Below, piece after piece: positions 63,873-64,000 of a stretch of DNA of 64,000 nucleotides. The stretch is from Notolepis coatsorum (taxonomy: Eukaryota > Chordata > Actinopteri > Aulopiformes > Paralepididae): contig OZ020599.1 of the NCBI GenBank assembly GCA_963971535.1, positions 94,301,897 to 94,365,896 on the forward strand. Direction: 5' to 3'. The notes beneath the pieces were generated by a model. The model was not told the origin of the DNA and ran no database searches. It saw only the letters and a list, made by a program, of their open reading frames with translations. Position 1 is the first letter of the stretch. Every line of letters starts with the position of its first letter. The position numbers were made by a program, and so were the translations under genes.

Positions 63873-64000
63873 ACCAACGAGCAGTTAGCTTAGTGATTAG
63901 CCAGCTATTAGCTTTACATTCACACCATTAACCCAAAGCTAGAAATTAGCATTGTGGCTAGCATTGGCTATTAGCGATTAGCTATCTCTCTAGTCTAAAG

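Overview
The window reads as repeat-dense, gene-poor nuclear DNA of a ray-finned fish. This is an inference from element content: DIRS, BEL/Pao and Ty3/Gypsy retrotransposons, L1-like and L2/CR1-like LINEs with characteristic 3' tails, several tRNA-derived SINEs, many hAT-type and TTAA-flanked non-autonomous DNA elements, numerous minisatellites, and scattered gctaac/gttagc-rich stretches. I found no convincing single-copy host gene, no intact tRNA or rRNA gene and nothing prokaryotic. Nearly all coding sequence belongs to transposable elements, most of it broken.

Layout. 0-3.2 kb: intergenic, one clean hAT MITE. 3.2-8.6 kb: a 5.4 kb DIRS-type element with no recognisable coding capacity. 8.6-19.7 kb: LINE tails, a 41-bp minisatellite, a 5'-inverted L1 carrying a SINE, L2-like LINE 3' ends, TTAA and hAT MITEs, a nested TIR element and a 40-bp minisatellite. 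19.7-24.1 kb: a second DIRS-type element that encodes a Gag-like protein but no polymerase or recombinase, seated at the symmetry point of a palindromic minisatellite. 24.1-38.5 kb: LINE fragments, TTAA-type elements, MITEs and a triple nest (SINE in LINE in TTAA element at 34.0-35.8 kb). 38.5-47.4 kb: a BEL/Pao retrotransposon on the minus strand with essentially identical LTRs, a 5-bp target duplication and a tRNA-Tyr primer site; its pol is split by a frame change where a conserved block is missing. 47.4-51.5 kb: inverted repeats, LINE tails, a SINE inside an L2 tail. 51.6-55.4 kb: an unrecognised Ala/Ser/Pro-rich, minisatellite-built reading frame on the minus strand with an LTR-like upstream region. 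55.4-58.1 kb: an L1 3' half, a TIR element, a LINE 3' end. 58.1-63.7 kb: a broken Ty3/Gypsy element carrying two DNA-transposon insertions, a hAT in its leader and a 9-bp-TSD element in its pol. 63.7-64.0 kb: LINE tail.

How the parts relate: the elements form a stratigraphy. Target duplications and interrupted reading frames give relative ages (the SINE at 34.8 kb is younger than its LINE; hAT and the 9-bp-TSD element are younger than the Gypsy copy; BEL is the youngest large insertion judging by LTR identity). The least ordinary pieces are the two DIRS-architecture elements, which keep every terminal feature needed for circle formation and integration yet lack reverse transcriptase, RNase H and tyrosine recombinase, and the young but internally deleted BEL copy.
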